From positions 248,001-312,000 of the forward strand of contig JAZQIZ010000001.1 of NCBI GenBank assembly GCA_045541395.1: DNA of 64,000 bases. Direction: 5' to 3'. Numbering within the stretch: the stretch's first letter is position 1; each line of letters opens with the position of its first letter. Of this stretch, positions 35,246-43,665 are shown in pieces. Source of the DNA: JAZRWQ01 sp045541395. Its GTDB lineage: Bacteria; Bacillota; Clostridia; Oscillospirales; UMGS1783. Both the position numbers and the translations under genes were made by a program. The notes under the pieces were generated by a model. It made no database searches. It was not told where the DNA came from and saw nothing but the letters and a program-made list of their open reading frames with translations.

Positions 35246-35811
35246 ATAAGAGCACCGTCTTCCTGGGGCAATAACTCACCTTGCTGGGGATCCTTATTCC
35301 GGATCTCGGGCAGTTCAGGCATTTCTGCCAATGAATTAATTCCAAAAACCCTTAAGAAATTTGCCGTAGTGCCATAAAGCAATGGGCGTCCGGGGGCATC
35401 AAGTTTACCCTTCTCTTCTAAAAGCTCTTTATCTATAAGATTATGAATAACAGCTGCGCAATCAACACCTCTCACCTGCTCTACGTAAGCTCTTGTTACG
35501 GGCTGATTATATGCCGCTATCGCCAAAACTTCCATTGCTGCCTGAGAAAGCATTGGATTTCTACGGTTATCAAGTAATGCCTTAACGTATTGTGCATTTT
35601 CGGGCGCTGTAGTTAACTGATATTTATCTTCAAGCTTTAGTATTCTGATACCGCTGTTTTGTTCCAACAGAGAATCAGACAATTTTTCAAGCGCTATTTT
35701 TATTGTTTTATTGTCGCTTTCGGTTATTTCACAAATTTGTGCAACTGAAAGCGGATTACCTGAAGCAAACAGCAAACTAAGCAATATACTATCAATTTCC
35801 TGAGTTGTCAT
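35242..35811 (-). CDS. scpB: Segregation and condensation protein B
   Basis: 189 residues with two winged-helix domains: LLSLLFASGNPLSVAQIC, LEDKYQLTT, LSQAAMEVLAIAAYNQPVTRAYVEQVRGVD and GRPLLYGTT. ScpB binds ScpA in the SMC condensin complex. It overlaps the end of scpA by 20 bp, so the two are probably translationally coupled. Confidence 0.97.
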   Translation of the reverse strand: MTTQEIDSILLSLLFASGNPLSVAQICEITESDNKTIKIALEKLSDSLLEQNSGIRILKLEDKYQLTTAPENAQYVKALLDNRRNPMLSQAAMEVLAIAAYNQPVTRAYVEQVRGVDCAAVIHNLIDKELLEEKGKLDAPGRPLLYGTTANFLRVFGINSLAEMPELPEIRNKDPQQGELLPQEDGALI

Positions 35812-36529
35812 TGGTATTCACCTTTCCGGTAAGGATAGTTATAGTATTTTCCTCGCCTTCCACTTTTATTCTCTTATTAGACATAAGCTCCAAAACCGCC
35901 AGGAAAGTTGCAACAATATCGGAACGTGAACGGGCAGTAACAAAAGCTTCCTTTAAAGACATACTTCTTTTTTTTATGAGTCTTCTAAGCAAATTTACAA
36001 CACGGGAAGAAATTGTTGTCCAGGTAGTACCCACAATTCCTTTAAAGGCTTGTACTGGTGGAGGCATACGATGCCTTAATTTTTTAAGCATATGCTGATA
36101 TGCAACCGATATTTCCAATACGGAATGTTGCTTTGAATATGCCTCTTCTTCAATTTCTAGTTCCATTGGCCTTCTTGTTACCGTAACCGGAGTACCGGAA
36201 TACATTATTGTAAGCTGTTTTGCAACCTCTTTATAACGCTGATATTCCAGAAGCATTTTAACAAGAGTCTCACGGGGATCCTCATCCTCTTCTTCATGAA
36301 CAGGAAGAAGCATACGTGATTTTATATAAAGAAGATACGATGCCATAGAAATAAATTCACTGGCTACATCCATATCAACCCTTTTCATATCCTCTATTGC
36401 TTCCATATACTGATCAAGTATTTGAGCAATGGGAATATCAAAAATATTCACTTTATTTTTAGAAATCAGTTTAAGCAGCAGGTCCAAGGGGCCTTCAAAC
36501 ACTTCAAACTTAAATGAAAGTTGTTCCAT
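35792..36529 (-). CDS. scpA: Segregation and condensation protein A (kleisin)
   Basis: 245 residues. KFEVFEGPLDLLLKLISKNKVNIFDIPIAQILDQY at the N-terminus is the SMC-neck binding signature, and the C-terminal winged helix LLRRLIKKRSMSLKEAFVTARSRSDIVATFLAVLELM contacts the SMC head. It lies 12 bp after the M50 protease gene. Confidence 0.97.
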   Translation of the reverse strand: MEQLSFKFEVFEGPLDLLLKLISKNKVNIFDIPIAQILDQYMEAIEDMKRVDMDVASEFISMASYLLYIKSRMLLPVHEEEDEDPRETLVKMLLEYQRYKEVAKQLTIMYSGTPVTVTRRPMELEIEEEAYSKQHSVLEISVAYQHMLKKLRHRMPPPVQAFKGIVGTTWTTISSRVVNLLRRLIKKRSMSLKEAFVTARSRSDIVATFLAVLELMSNKRIKVEGEENTITILTGKVNTNDNSGN

Positions 36530-36541
36530 TTATTAAATCCT

Positions 36542-37210
36542 TTAAACAAATATTGAACCAATAAGCCTACCAAGAGCAATAAATGAATACTCCAGCCCCG
36601 TAAACATACCGCCTGCCAAAAATGATATAGCAGTATCCAAAACGTTGGTAAACATTAAAATAATAAGAACTATAAAGAAATACTTTTCATATTTGATCAT
36701 CTTAAAATACGTTTTTTTAGGAAGAATCAAAGATAAAACTCTTGAACCATCCAAGGGAGTAATGGGAAGTAAATTAAACACACAAAGTACGCAATTTAAA
36801 TACACACCGTAAAACAAAAGGACGTAAATATAACTTGTATATTCCACAAATAGACTTACTATTCCGAATATAATAGCCCAAATGCATGCCATAATCAGAT
36901 TGGACAAAGGCCCTGCAACTGCCACTAGAGCACTGTCTTTTTGCGGATTCTTAAAATTCAACACACTAATAGGTACAGCTTTGCCCCAACCAAACCCGAA
37001 CAAAAGCATACATATTGAGCCAACAGGATCAAGATGCCTCAACGGATTCAACGAAACACGGCCGGCAAGATATGCCGTATTATCACCCAACTTTTTAGCA
37101 ACGAAAGCATGAGAAAACTCATGAACTGTAATTGAAATAATAAGTATCGGTAAATAATATATTAAGTTTTTTAACGAATCCAAAATAGTATTAATAATCA
37201 TAGCGCCCAT
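36542..37210 (-). CDS. M50 site-2-protease family membrane metalloprotease
   Basis: 222 residues with about five membrane segments. HEFSH (zinc motif HExxH) lies in the first segment, and a third metal ligand is in TPLDGSRVL. GFGWGKAVPISVLNFKNPQKDSALVAVAGPLSNLI is the usual M50B context. There is no PDZ domain. The in-frame ATG at 37240 has no ribosome site; ATG 37210 (MGAMIINTILDSL) has AAAGGTG 6 bp upstream. Genes of this type commonly precede scpA in Firmicutes. Substrate unknown. Confidence 0.9.
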   Translation of the reverse strand: MGAMIINTILDSLKNLIYYLPILIISITVHEFSHAFVAKKLGDNTAYLAGRVSLNPLRHLDPVGSICMLLFGFGWGKAVPISVLNFKNPQKDSALVAVAGPLSNLIMACIWAIIFGIVSLFVEYTSYIYVLLFYGVYLNCVLCVFNLLPITPLDGSRVLSLILPKKTYFKMIKYEKYFFIVLIILMFTNVLDTAISFLAGGMFTGLEYSFIALGRLIGSIFV

Positions 37211-37420
37211 TTTTATCACCTTTTTTATTATACTATACAAAAAGATAAATTACAAGAAAACTTTTTGTGTATAAATTAAAGTATACAAAGTTAAAATTTC
37301 AAAGAATATTTACAAAAAAGACTATACAAACAGTTATAATTTTTGGTATAATATTTGAGTATGTTATAGTCTGCTGTTTTTGCGACTTAATAAATAAATT
37401 TCCTTTTTGGAGTGAATGAT

Positions 37421-38371
37421 ATGATTGAAGTTTCCCATCTTACCAAAAGATACGGTAAGCTTACAGCGGTTAACGATCTTTCCTTTACCATTGAAGAAGG
37501 GCAGATTTTAGGTTTGCTCGGTCCTAACGGTGCAGGAAAAAGTACGACCATGAATATGCTTACCGGCTACCTCTCTTCAACTGAAGGCAGCATTATGATC
37601 AACGGTGTTGATATTCTGTCCAACCCTATAGATGCTAAAAAGAAGATCGGTTATCTTCCTGAACTACCCCCTACTTACAATGAAATGACAGTAAAGGAAT
37701 ACCTTACTTTTGTTTGCAATCTTAAGGGAGTTAAAAAACATATTCCGGAGCATATTCAGGAAGTTTGTCAGCTTGTTAAGATCGATCACGTTAGTCATCG
37801 TATTATAAAGAACCTTTCAAAAGGTTACAGACAAAGAGTAGGTTTTGCTCAGGCACTTATTAATGCACCTGAGCTTTTAGTACTTGACGAACCTACCGTT
37901 GGCCTTGATCCTAAGGAGATTATTGAAATCAGAAATCTGATCAAGTTTATCGGTCAGAAGCGCACCGTAATAATCTCCTCTCATATTCTTTCCGAAGTTC
38001 AGGCTGTTTGTGACAGGATCGTTGTTATAAATAAGGGTAATCTTGTTGCCAATGATACCCCCCAGAACCTTTCAAAAAATCTTGCAAATAAGAATAAGAT
38101 CATGGTTCGCGCGGTTGGTCAGGAAAACAGTATTTATGAAGTTCTCACTAAGATCGATAACGTAATTTCCGTTACCAAGGTTGGTCAGAAAGAACCTAAC
38201 TCCTATGATTTTAATGTTGAAGGTAACGCTGATACTGATCTTCGTATTCCCATCTTCAAGGCGCTGGCCGAAAATAATATGCCTATTCTTGTTACAAGAG
38301 GCAGTGAATACTCCCTTGAAGATATATTCTTACAGCTTACTGCTGAAAGCAATATGGAAAAGGAGGTATAA
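37421..38371 (+). CDS. ABC transporter ATP-binding protein (GldA-like)
   Basis: 316 residues. Walker A GPNGAGKST, Q-loop YLPELPPTY, signature LSKGYRQRVG, Walker B LLVLDEPTVGLD and the switch His in SSHILSE. A C-terminal extension after residue 220 (MVRAVGQEN...) is typical of GldA and ABC-2 type exporters. I start at ATG 37421, with GGAGTG 6 bp away; the in-frame GTG at 37412 is inside that site. It is first in a four-gene exporter unit; the 210-bp region upstream is AT-rich with two TATAAT boxes (37335-37340 and 37347-37352) but no convincing -35. Confidence 0.94.
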   Translation: MIEVSHLTKRYGKLTAVNDLSFTIEEGQILGLLGPNGAGKSTTMNMLTGYLSSTEGSIMINGVDILSNPIDAKKKIGYLPELPPTYNEMTVKEYLTFVCNLKGVKKHIPEHIQEVCQLVKIDHVSHRIIKNLSKGYRQRVGFAQALINAPELLVLDEPTVGLDPKEIIEIRNLIKFIGQKRTVIISSHILSEVQAVCDRIVVINKGNLVANDTPQNLSKNLANKNKIMVRAVGQENSIYEVLTKIDNVISVTKVGQKEPNSYDFNVEGNADTDLRIPIFKALAENNMPILVTRGSEYSLEDIFLQLTAESNMEKEV

Positions 38372-38374
38372 GAA

Positions 38375-39082
38375 ATGTTTGCAATATACAAAAGAGAATT
38401 TAAATCTTACTTTGTTTCCACTATGGGATACGTTTTCTTAACAATATTCCTTATAATTTTCGGCGTAATGTTTGTATTTAACAATATTTATTCAAACTCT
38501 GCCGATATGCAGGCGTTTTACACCTCGATCTCACCTCTTTACATCATAATCTTCACTGTAATTCTTACTATGAGATTATTCACAGAGGAAAAAAAGAACC
38601 GTACTGAAGTTTTACTTCTTACTACACCTGTTTCAGCAGTTGGCATTGTACTTGGTAAGTTTTTAGCGGCCTTCTCAGTTTATGCCATCGGCATTCTTTC
38701 GACCCTGATTTATGCAATATTTATTCTTTGCTTTACCGAAATTGCAATGTCTGTTGTATTCGGTGGAATTATTGCCCTGCTGCTTTACGGTGCGTTGTTC
38801 ATTTCTATAGGCACCTTTATTTCTTCTCTTACTGATAACCAAGTTGTTTCAGCTATAGCAACCTTCTGTGTTCTATTTTTCCTGTATCTTGCGGAAAGCT
38901 TTGTATCCTTTATTTCCAATACGTTTATCAGCGATATGCTTTACTGGCTTTCCATTAATGCAAAATACAATGAAATGTCCAGCGGTATTCTTTCTCTGGG
39001 CAATCTTGTATATTTCCTGAGCCTTACTGCACTCTTCATTTTCCTTAACATTCGTGTTATCGAAAAGAAGAGATGGGCGTAA
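38375..39082 (+). CDS. ABC-2 type membrane permease (GldF-like)
   Basis: 235 residues with six membrane segments (roughly 15-40, 58-77, 100-120, 128-150, 158-182, 210-230). RLFTEEKKNRTEVLLLTTPVSAVGIVLGKFLAA between segments 2 and 3 is the classic ABC-2 coupling region. It spans the membrane as partner of the ATPase just upstream, 3 bp away. The substrate is unknown. Confidence 0.92.
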   Translation: MFAIYKREFKSYFVSTMGYVFLTIFLIIFGVMFVFNNIYSNSADMQAFYTSISPLYIIIFTVILTMRLFTEEKKNRTEVLLLTTPVSAVGIVLGKFLAAFSVYAIGILSTLIYAIFILCFTEIAMSVVFGGIIALLLYGALFISIGTFISSLTDNQVVSAIATFCVLFFLYLAESFVSFISNTFISDMLYWLSINAKYNEMSSGILSLGNLVYFLSLTALFIFLNIRVIEKKRWA

Positions 39083-39099
39083 AGAAAGGAGATAAAACA

Positions 39100-40521
39100 A
39101 TGAAAAAATTTGTTAAACCTTCAAAAGGAAATCAATATAAGCTTACTTCCGGTATTTACATTGCTTTTGTTGTTGTAATATTACTGTTAATTAATTTAAT
39201 TGCAAATCTTTTTTCCGTTAAGTTTGACTTTTCTTCCAATAAAGCCTTTTCCCTTTCCGATGAAGGTAAGGCAGCTATAGATACTATAACAAAAGAAGTT
39301 GAGATTCTCGCATGCGAAAACAGGGCGGGTTACAACGGAAACAGTTATATGCAGAGCGTTGCTGAAACCATTGAGAGTATGGACGATTATTCCAAAAACG
39401 TTACTGCAACCTTTAAGAGTGTAGACAAGAACCCTGCAATAGCTGAAGAATATCCTACTACCGGCTTATCTACAAGCTCCATTATTGTCAGACTGGTTGA
39501 TGATCACTCTAAATACAAGGTATTAACTACTACTAACCTTTTTGAATTTGATGAAAGCAGTAAAAAAATCACAGAATCCAAGGTTGAATATCTTATTATC
39601 TCAGCAATGGACTACGTTTGCAGAGATACCTTCCCTGCTGTTCAGTTCATTAATAACCACGTTGAGGATTATCCTACAGCCTTTGCATCCCTATTAAGTG
39701 GCAATAACTATAACGTTCAACAGATGGATCTTCTTACAACAGATATTTCTCCGGAAACAGAATACGTTATGATATGTAATCCCAAGACTGACTATTCTTC
39801 CGATGAGATAAAAAAGTTAGATGCATTCCTGCAGAACAATGGTAAGCTTGGTAGAAGTCTTTATGTGTTTATGTCTCCTGAACAGCCGGAACTGCCTAAT
39901 CTTGAAGCATTTCTTGCTCAGTGGGGTATTGCAGTTGAAACAGGTTACCTCTACAACACTCAGTATTCTATTGATAACACTTACGAGCCTATGGTTGCAG
40001 CATTTTCTGACGTTCAGTCTGCGGCAAACCTGTTCCAGACAGTTCAGGTCATTACCTATCAGACAAGACCTTTGAATCTGCTTTTCTCTACAAGAGAGTA
40101 TCAGACAACCACTTCCCTGCTTACAAGTGCCAGCGGTACGCAACATGTTGTTGAATCTGAGAACGATATCAATCCCGAAAAAGATCCTCCCTCCAATGAT
40201 CCATTACTTGCTGTGGGAACCAGAATCGTTAAAAACAGCAGTTCTGAATCTCACGTTATAGTTTCCGGTTCTTATAAGCTTATATCCGATGCATATATTG
40301 AAAGCACCTATGGTAACGGCGAATATATTATGCAACTGGTAAACTATTTCAGTGAAAACGCCAACGACTTTATAATTTATCCTAAAAATATGGAATCTGC
40401 TATTCTTTCACTTAGCAGCAACACTTCCAAAACTGCGCTATTCATTTTATTTATTATTGCAATACCCGCTGTAGTAGCTACTGCCGGTGTTACAGTTTAT
40501 CTTAAGCGGAGGCATCTGTAA
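39100..40521 (+). CDS. GldG-family protein of the ABC exporter unit
   Basis: 473 residues. An N-terminal membrane anchor (ASGIY... region at about 22-45) follows a short basic stretch, then a large extracellular domain with LSDEGKAAIDTITKEVEILAC and VMICNPKTDYSSDEIKKLDAFLQNNGKLGRSLYVFM, and a C-terminal anchor ending VTVYLKRRHL. ATG 39100 has AAGGAG 7 bp upstream; the ORF's earlier start at 39073 lies inside the permease gene. It overlaps the DUF4340 gene by 1 bp. In gliding Bacteroidota GldG accompanies GldA and GldF; here gliding is not implied. Confidence 0.88.
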   Translation: MKKFVKPSKGNQYKLTSGIYIAFVVVILLLINLIANLFSVKFDFSSNKAFSLSDEGKAAIDTITKEVEILACENRAGYNGNSYMQSVAETIESMDDYSKNVTATFKSVDKNPAIAEEYPTTGLSTSSIIVRLVDDHSKYKVLTTTNLFEFDESSKKITESKVEYLIISAMDYVCRDTFPAVQFINNHVEDYPTAFASLLSGNNYNVQQMDLLTTDISPETEYVMICNPKTDYSSDEIKKLDAFLQNNGKLGRSLYVFMSPEQPELPNLEAFLAQWGIAVETGYLYNTQYSIDNTYEPMVAAFSDVQSAANLFQTVQVITYQTRPLNLLFSTREYQTTTSLLTSASGTQHVVESENDINPEKDPPSNDPLLAVGTRIVKNSSSESHVIVSGSYKLISDAYIESTYGNGEYIMQLVNYFSENANDFIIYPKNMESAILSLSSNTSKTALFILFIIAIPAVVATAGVTVYLKRRHL

Positions 40522-41909
40522 TGTTTAAAATGTTAAAAAAAATCCTTATCGCGTTGGGAATAATATTTTTCCTATTCTGCATAATGGTACTGCTCATTAG
40601 AGTAGATGTTATTAAGTTACCTACCGATAGCGGCAATAAAGTTTTTAATATCGCTGCGGAAAAAATGCAGAAAATTGAGATTTCCAATGAAAAAGGCGAT
40701 TATACAATACTCATTAACGGTGAAGACGTAAAGGTTGAAGGCTACGAGGATTTTGAATACGACAGCGAAATAATCTCCGGTGTTGTTGAATACTGCAGAA
40801 AGATATATGCCTACGATATTATAGAAAAAGATTCTCAAGATCTTTCCATTTACGGACTGGATAATCCTCAGATGTCAGCAACCATTACAGCTGAGGATGA
40901 AGTCCATACAGTATACGTTGGCGATATGATGCCAAATAATAATTCTTATTATATTTCTATTGATAATGAAAATACCGTATATGCTGTAAAGGACGATTAT
41001 CTGTTCTACTATGAACAGGACGAATACAAATATTTAAGTAAGCAGCTCAATCTCCTTAAAGAAGCTGAAACCGAATATATGATCGATAATTTCAGTTTAA
41101 CAAGAGAAGGCAAGCCCGTATTTGAGTTCAGAGCTTTTACGGAAGAAGAAAAAGCATTTAATAATATTGCAAACCTGTATAAAATAACATATCCTTATAC
41201 TGCTATAGCTAAAGATGCCAGAATAGTTGAATACTTGAATTCCATCGTAACACTTAAGTGCGCAAGAATTGAAGCTACTGAAGTAAATGATGAAGTACTG
41301 AAGGAACACGATCTTTATGATCCCTATTATCTTATTTCATATACTTATTTTGATGAAGAGTATAATATCCGCATATCCAAACCTGAATCTTCTGTTTCAA
41401 AGCTGTATGTAGAAGGAACTGATATTATTTACGCATTTGTTGCTCAAAAGATCAATTTGCTTAATTTTGATATATTTAATCTAATCAATCCAAACCAGTT
41501 CAGTAGAAATATTTCAATCGTTGAGCGTATAATTTTTGATATTGATGGTAATGAAGAAGTATATAATATTACATCTAACGATAATTCTATTTCCGGTGTT
41601 AACTGCAACGGCAACAAGATCGATATTGAACTATTTAAGAAGCTGTATTCTGTTATTACTACTTCAAGAATCGACGGTGTTGTTGAGGATGAAGCTAATG
41701 AAAAACCTTATATTACCGTCACTTTCAAATACCAGCAGAGTTCCGGGTATAAGAATGACGTCATATCATTCCATGAGATCAATTCGAGCCAGTATCTATT
41801 AAAGATTAATGGTGAAGGCGAATTCTATGTATCATCCGTGTATGTTGATAAGATAATTGACTCTGTAAATAAGACCAACAGCGGAACTGATTTTGATATT
41901 AAATGGTAA
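40521..41909 (+). CDS. DUF4340 domain protein of the ABC exporter unit
   Basis: 462 residues. One N-terminal membrane segment (2-28), then repeated beta-rich units such as SQDLSIYGLDNPQMSATITAEDEVHTVYVGDMMPNNNSYYI that define DUF4340. It is probably anchored and extracellular. DUF4340 proteins are often encoded with GldG-type exporters. Translation is coupled to the GldG gene (TAATG). Confidence 0.88.
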   Translation: MFKMLKKILIALGIIFFLFCIMVLLIRVDVIKLPTDSGNKVFNIAAEKMQKIEISNEKGDYTILINGEDVKVEGYEDFEYDSEIISGVVEYCRKIYAYDIIEKDSQDLSIYGLDNPQMSATITAEDEVHTVYVGDMMPNNNSYYISIDNENTVYAVKDDYLFYYEQDEYKYLSKQLNLLKEAETEYMIDNFSLTREGKPVFEFRAFTEEEKAFNNIANLYKITYPYTAIAKDARIVEYLNSIVTLKCARIEATEVNDEVLKEHDLYDPYYLISYTYFDEEYNIRISKPESSVSKLYVEGTDIIYAFVAQKINLLNFDIFNLINPNQFSRNISIVERIIFDIDGNEEVYNITSNDNSISGVNCNGNKIDIELFKKLYSVITTSRIDGVVEDEANEKPYITVTFKYQQSSGYKNDVISFHEINSSQYLLKINGEGEFYVSSVYVDKIIDSVNKTNSGTDFDIKW

Positions 41910-41912
41910 AAA

Positions 41913-41943
41913 AAAGAGCGAAAAACTAAGTTTTTCGCTCTTT
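41913..41943. terminator. Bidirectional terminator between the DUF4340 and methyltransferase genes
   Basis: Long stem AAAGAGCGAAAAA / TTTTTCGCTCTTT (41913-41925, 41931-41943) with loop CTAAG. It overlaps the stop codon of the leftward methyltransferase gene. Confidence 0.85.
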
Positions 41944-42664
41944 ACTTATTTGCAGTTAAAATATGACGGGTTCCTTTATCTACAGTAATATAAGAAACTC
42001 TTTTAAACCCTGCTTTTTTCAAAAGATTAATAATTTGGTTTAAGCTGTAATATCGTTCATAAAAAACATCTGTCTTCTTTTTATAGCCGTTTGAAGATTT
42101 AACGTAAGTCTCTACGGTCATTTGACATAACTCAGTGTTAAAATTATAATTATTCTTCCAGACACAAACCGAATGGTGTGCACTGTAAACGTATTTATTT
42201 TGAGCATACTGCTTGGAAAACTTTTTATAAGAATTAATATCAAATACAAATAAACCTTTGCAATTCAATACTTCATAGGTATTTAAAAAGAATCGGTAAA
42301 GATCATTAATATCGGTTATATGATTAGCTACGTCTAAACTGCTAACTACAGCATCAAAAAACTTGCATAAAGACAAATTCTTCGAAATATCACAATTATA
42401 CCAATCAATTCTAACGTTGTTTTCTAAGCTCTTTTTTCTTGCTTTTATAAGCATTTCCTCACTGAGATCAACACCTGTGACCTTGTAGCCTTTATCATAC
42501 AAATAAAAGCTAAGCATTCCCGTTCCGCACCCGGCATCTAAAACTTTTCCGCTTTTTATACCGTTTTTCATAAGAGCATTATGATATCTCTTTTGAATTT
42601 TATTCAGATACGCCTTATCAAAAAATAAATCATAACTTTCAGAAAGAGCATTATACAGGGCCAT
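41942..42664 (-). CDS. Class I SAM-dependent methyltransferase
   Basis: 240 residues. Motif I VLDAGCGTGMLSFYLYDKG, then VTGVDLSEEML and DAVVSSLDVANHI, a typical small-molecule methyltransferase fold. No substrate can be read from it. It lies 1 bp after the YerC-type regulator with overlapping stop and start. Confidence 0.87.
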   Translation of the reverse strand: MALYNALSESYDLFFDKAYLNKIQKRYHNALMKNGIKSGKVLDAGCGTGMLSFYLYDKGYKVTGVDLSEEMLIKARKKSLENNVRIDWYNCDISKNLSLCKFFDAVVSSLDVANHITDINDLYRFFLNTYEVLNCKGLFVFDINSYKKFSKQYAQNKYVYSAHHSVCVWKNNYNFNTELCQMTVETYVKSSNGYKKKTDVFYERYYSLNQIINLLKKAGFKRVSYITVDKGTRHILTANK

Positions 42665-42951
42665 TACTTCCCTATCCTTTCAAGAACGGTATTGTAACCG
42701 TCACTGCCGTAATGAAGACAACGGTTAACTCGGGAAATAGTGGCTGAACTGGCACCGGTCCTTTTAACTATATCGTTATAAGACATTCCGGATTTTAAAA
42801 GAGAAGCAACTTCCATCCTCTGTGCCATAGATTTAATTTCATTTATTGTACAAAGGTCATCAAAAAGATTTATGCATTCATCTATATTCTCAAGAGACAG
42901 TAAAGCTTTAAATAAAAGCATCGTTTCATCATTTTTTAGTTTTTCATTCAT
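42664..42951 (-). CDS. YerC/YecD family TrpR-like regulator
   Basis: 95 residues. The TrpR-like helix-turn-helix TINEIKSMAQRMEVASLLKSGMSYNDIVKRTGASSATISRVNRCLHYG is complete. Family members are close to TrpR in fold but their ligand is unknown in most Clostridia. ATG 42951 (MNEKLKNDE) has AAAGGTGGTG upstream; the longer start at 42975 lies inside the -10 box. The promoter overlaps that of the thiamine pyrophosphokinase gene on the other strand. Confidence 0.9.
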   Translation of the reverse strand: MNEKLKNDETMLLFKALLSLENIDECINLFDDLCTINEIKSMAQRMEVASLLKSGMSYNDIVKRTGASSATISRVNRCLHYGSDGYNTVLERIGK

Positions 42952-42973
42952 AAAAAACACCACCTTTTTTAGC

Positions 42974-43002
42974 ATTTTAACACTTTAGCGTTTGAAAGTC
43001 AA
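42974..43002 (-). promoter_or_regulatory. Predicted SigA promoter for the yerC-type gene
   Basis: On the minus strand TTGACT (42997-43002), 17 bp, TAAAAT (42974-42979), 23 bp upstream of the start. Confidence 0.75.
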
Positions 43003-43020
43003 GACATTATGTGTTATAAT
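42992..43020 (+). promoter_or_regulatory. Predicted SigA promoter for thiamine pyrophosphokinase
   Basis: TTGAAA (42992-42997), 17 bp, TATAAT (43015-43020). Its -35 overlaps the -35 of the opposite promoter, so the two may compete for polymerase, and the YerC protein could bind here. Confidence 0.7.
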
Positions 43021-43041
43021 AATTTTAAGGAAGTGATAGAT

Positions 43042-43665
43042 TTGCGTTGTATTATAATTTGTGCTTACAATGAGTACCCTGTATTATCTGCTGTTACGAT
43101 TAATGACGGCGATTATATTATTTGTGCAGATGCGGGCATAAAGCTTGCTGAAGCTGAAAAGATTACACCTGACGAGATAATTGGCGATTTTGATTCCTTA
43201 GGGCAAATCCCTCAATATAAAAACGTTACTGTACTCCCTGTTGAAAAAGACGATACCGATACCTTAAAATGTGTTAAAAAAGCGATCAGCAAAGGTTTTA
43301 AAGAGATAATAATCGTTGGTGGTATTGGAGGAAGGTTAGATCAGACAATTGCCAATATTCAAACGGTAAAATATGCTTTTGATATGGGATGTACAGTATG
43401 GCTTGTTGATAAAAACAATAGGTTGACTTACTTAAAAGATTCCTCTATTACCCTTACCCCGCTTGATGATTTTAAGCTATCTGTATTTTCTTATTCCGAT
43501 ATTGCAGAGAACGTATCCATAAAAAACGTTAAATATGAGATTACCGACTATAAATTAACCAATTCATTCCCAATCGGTATAAGCAATGAATTCACAAACA
43601 ATAATGCAATAGTTTCCATTGAAAACGGAGAATTACTAATAGTTTTATCGAGGGACGAAAAATGA
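43042..43665 (+). CDS. thiN: Thiamine pyrophosphokinase
   Basis: 207 residues. ICADAGIKLAEAEKITPDEIIGDFDSLG, EKDDTDTLKCVKKAI and GGIGGRLDQTIANI are TPK signatures. It transfers pyrophosphate from ATP to thiamine. The start is TTG 43042 (MRCIIICAYNEYP) with AAGGAAGTG upstream; an in-frame ATG at 43009 lies inside the promoter -10 region and cannot be the start of this transcript. Overlaps alaX by 4 bp. Confidence 0.92.
   Translation: MRCIIICAYNEYPVLSAVTINDGDYIICADAGIKLAEAEKITPDEIIGDFDSLGQIPQYKNVTVLPVEKDDTDTLKCVKKAISKGFKEIIIVGGIGGRLDQTIANIQTVKYAFDMGCTVWLVDKNNRLTYLKDSSITLTPLDDFKLSVFSYSDIAENVSIKNVKYEITDYKLTNSFPIGISNEFTNNNAIVSIENGELLIVLSRDEK

Noticed and set aside
37231..37275. Imperfect inverted repeat TATACAAAAAG / CTTTTTGTGTATA upstream of the exporter unit
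   Set aside because: It is AT-rich, imperfect and not aligned with a convincing promoter or terminator position.
37421..41909. Gliding motility operon
   Set aside because: The ATPase, permease and GldG proteins are widespread exporters; no gldK-N or motor genes are present.
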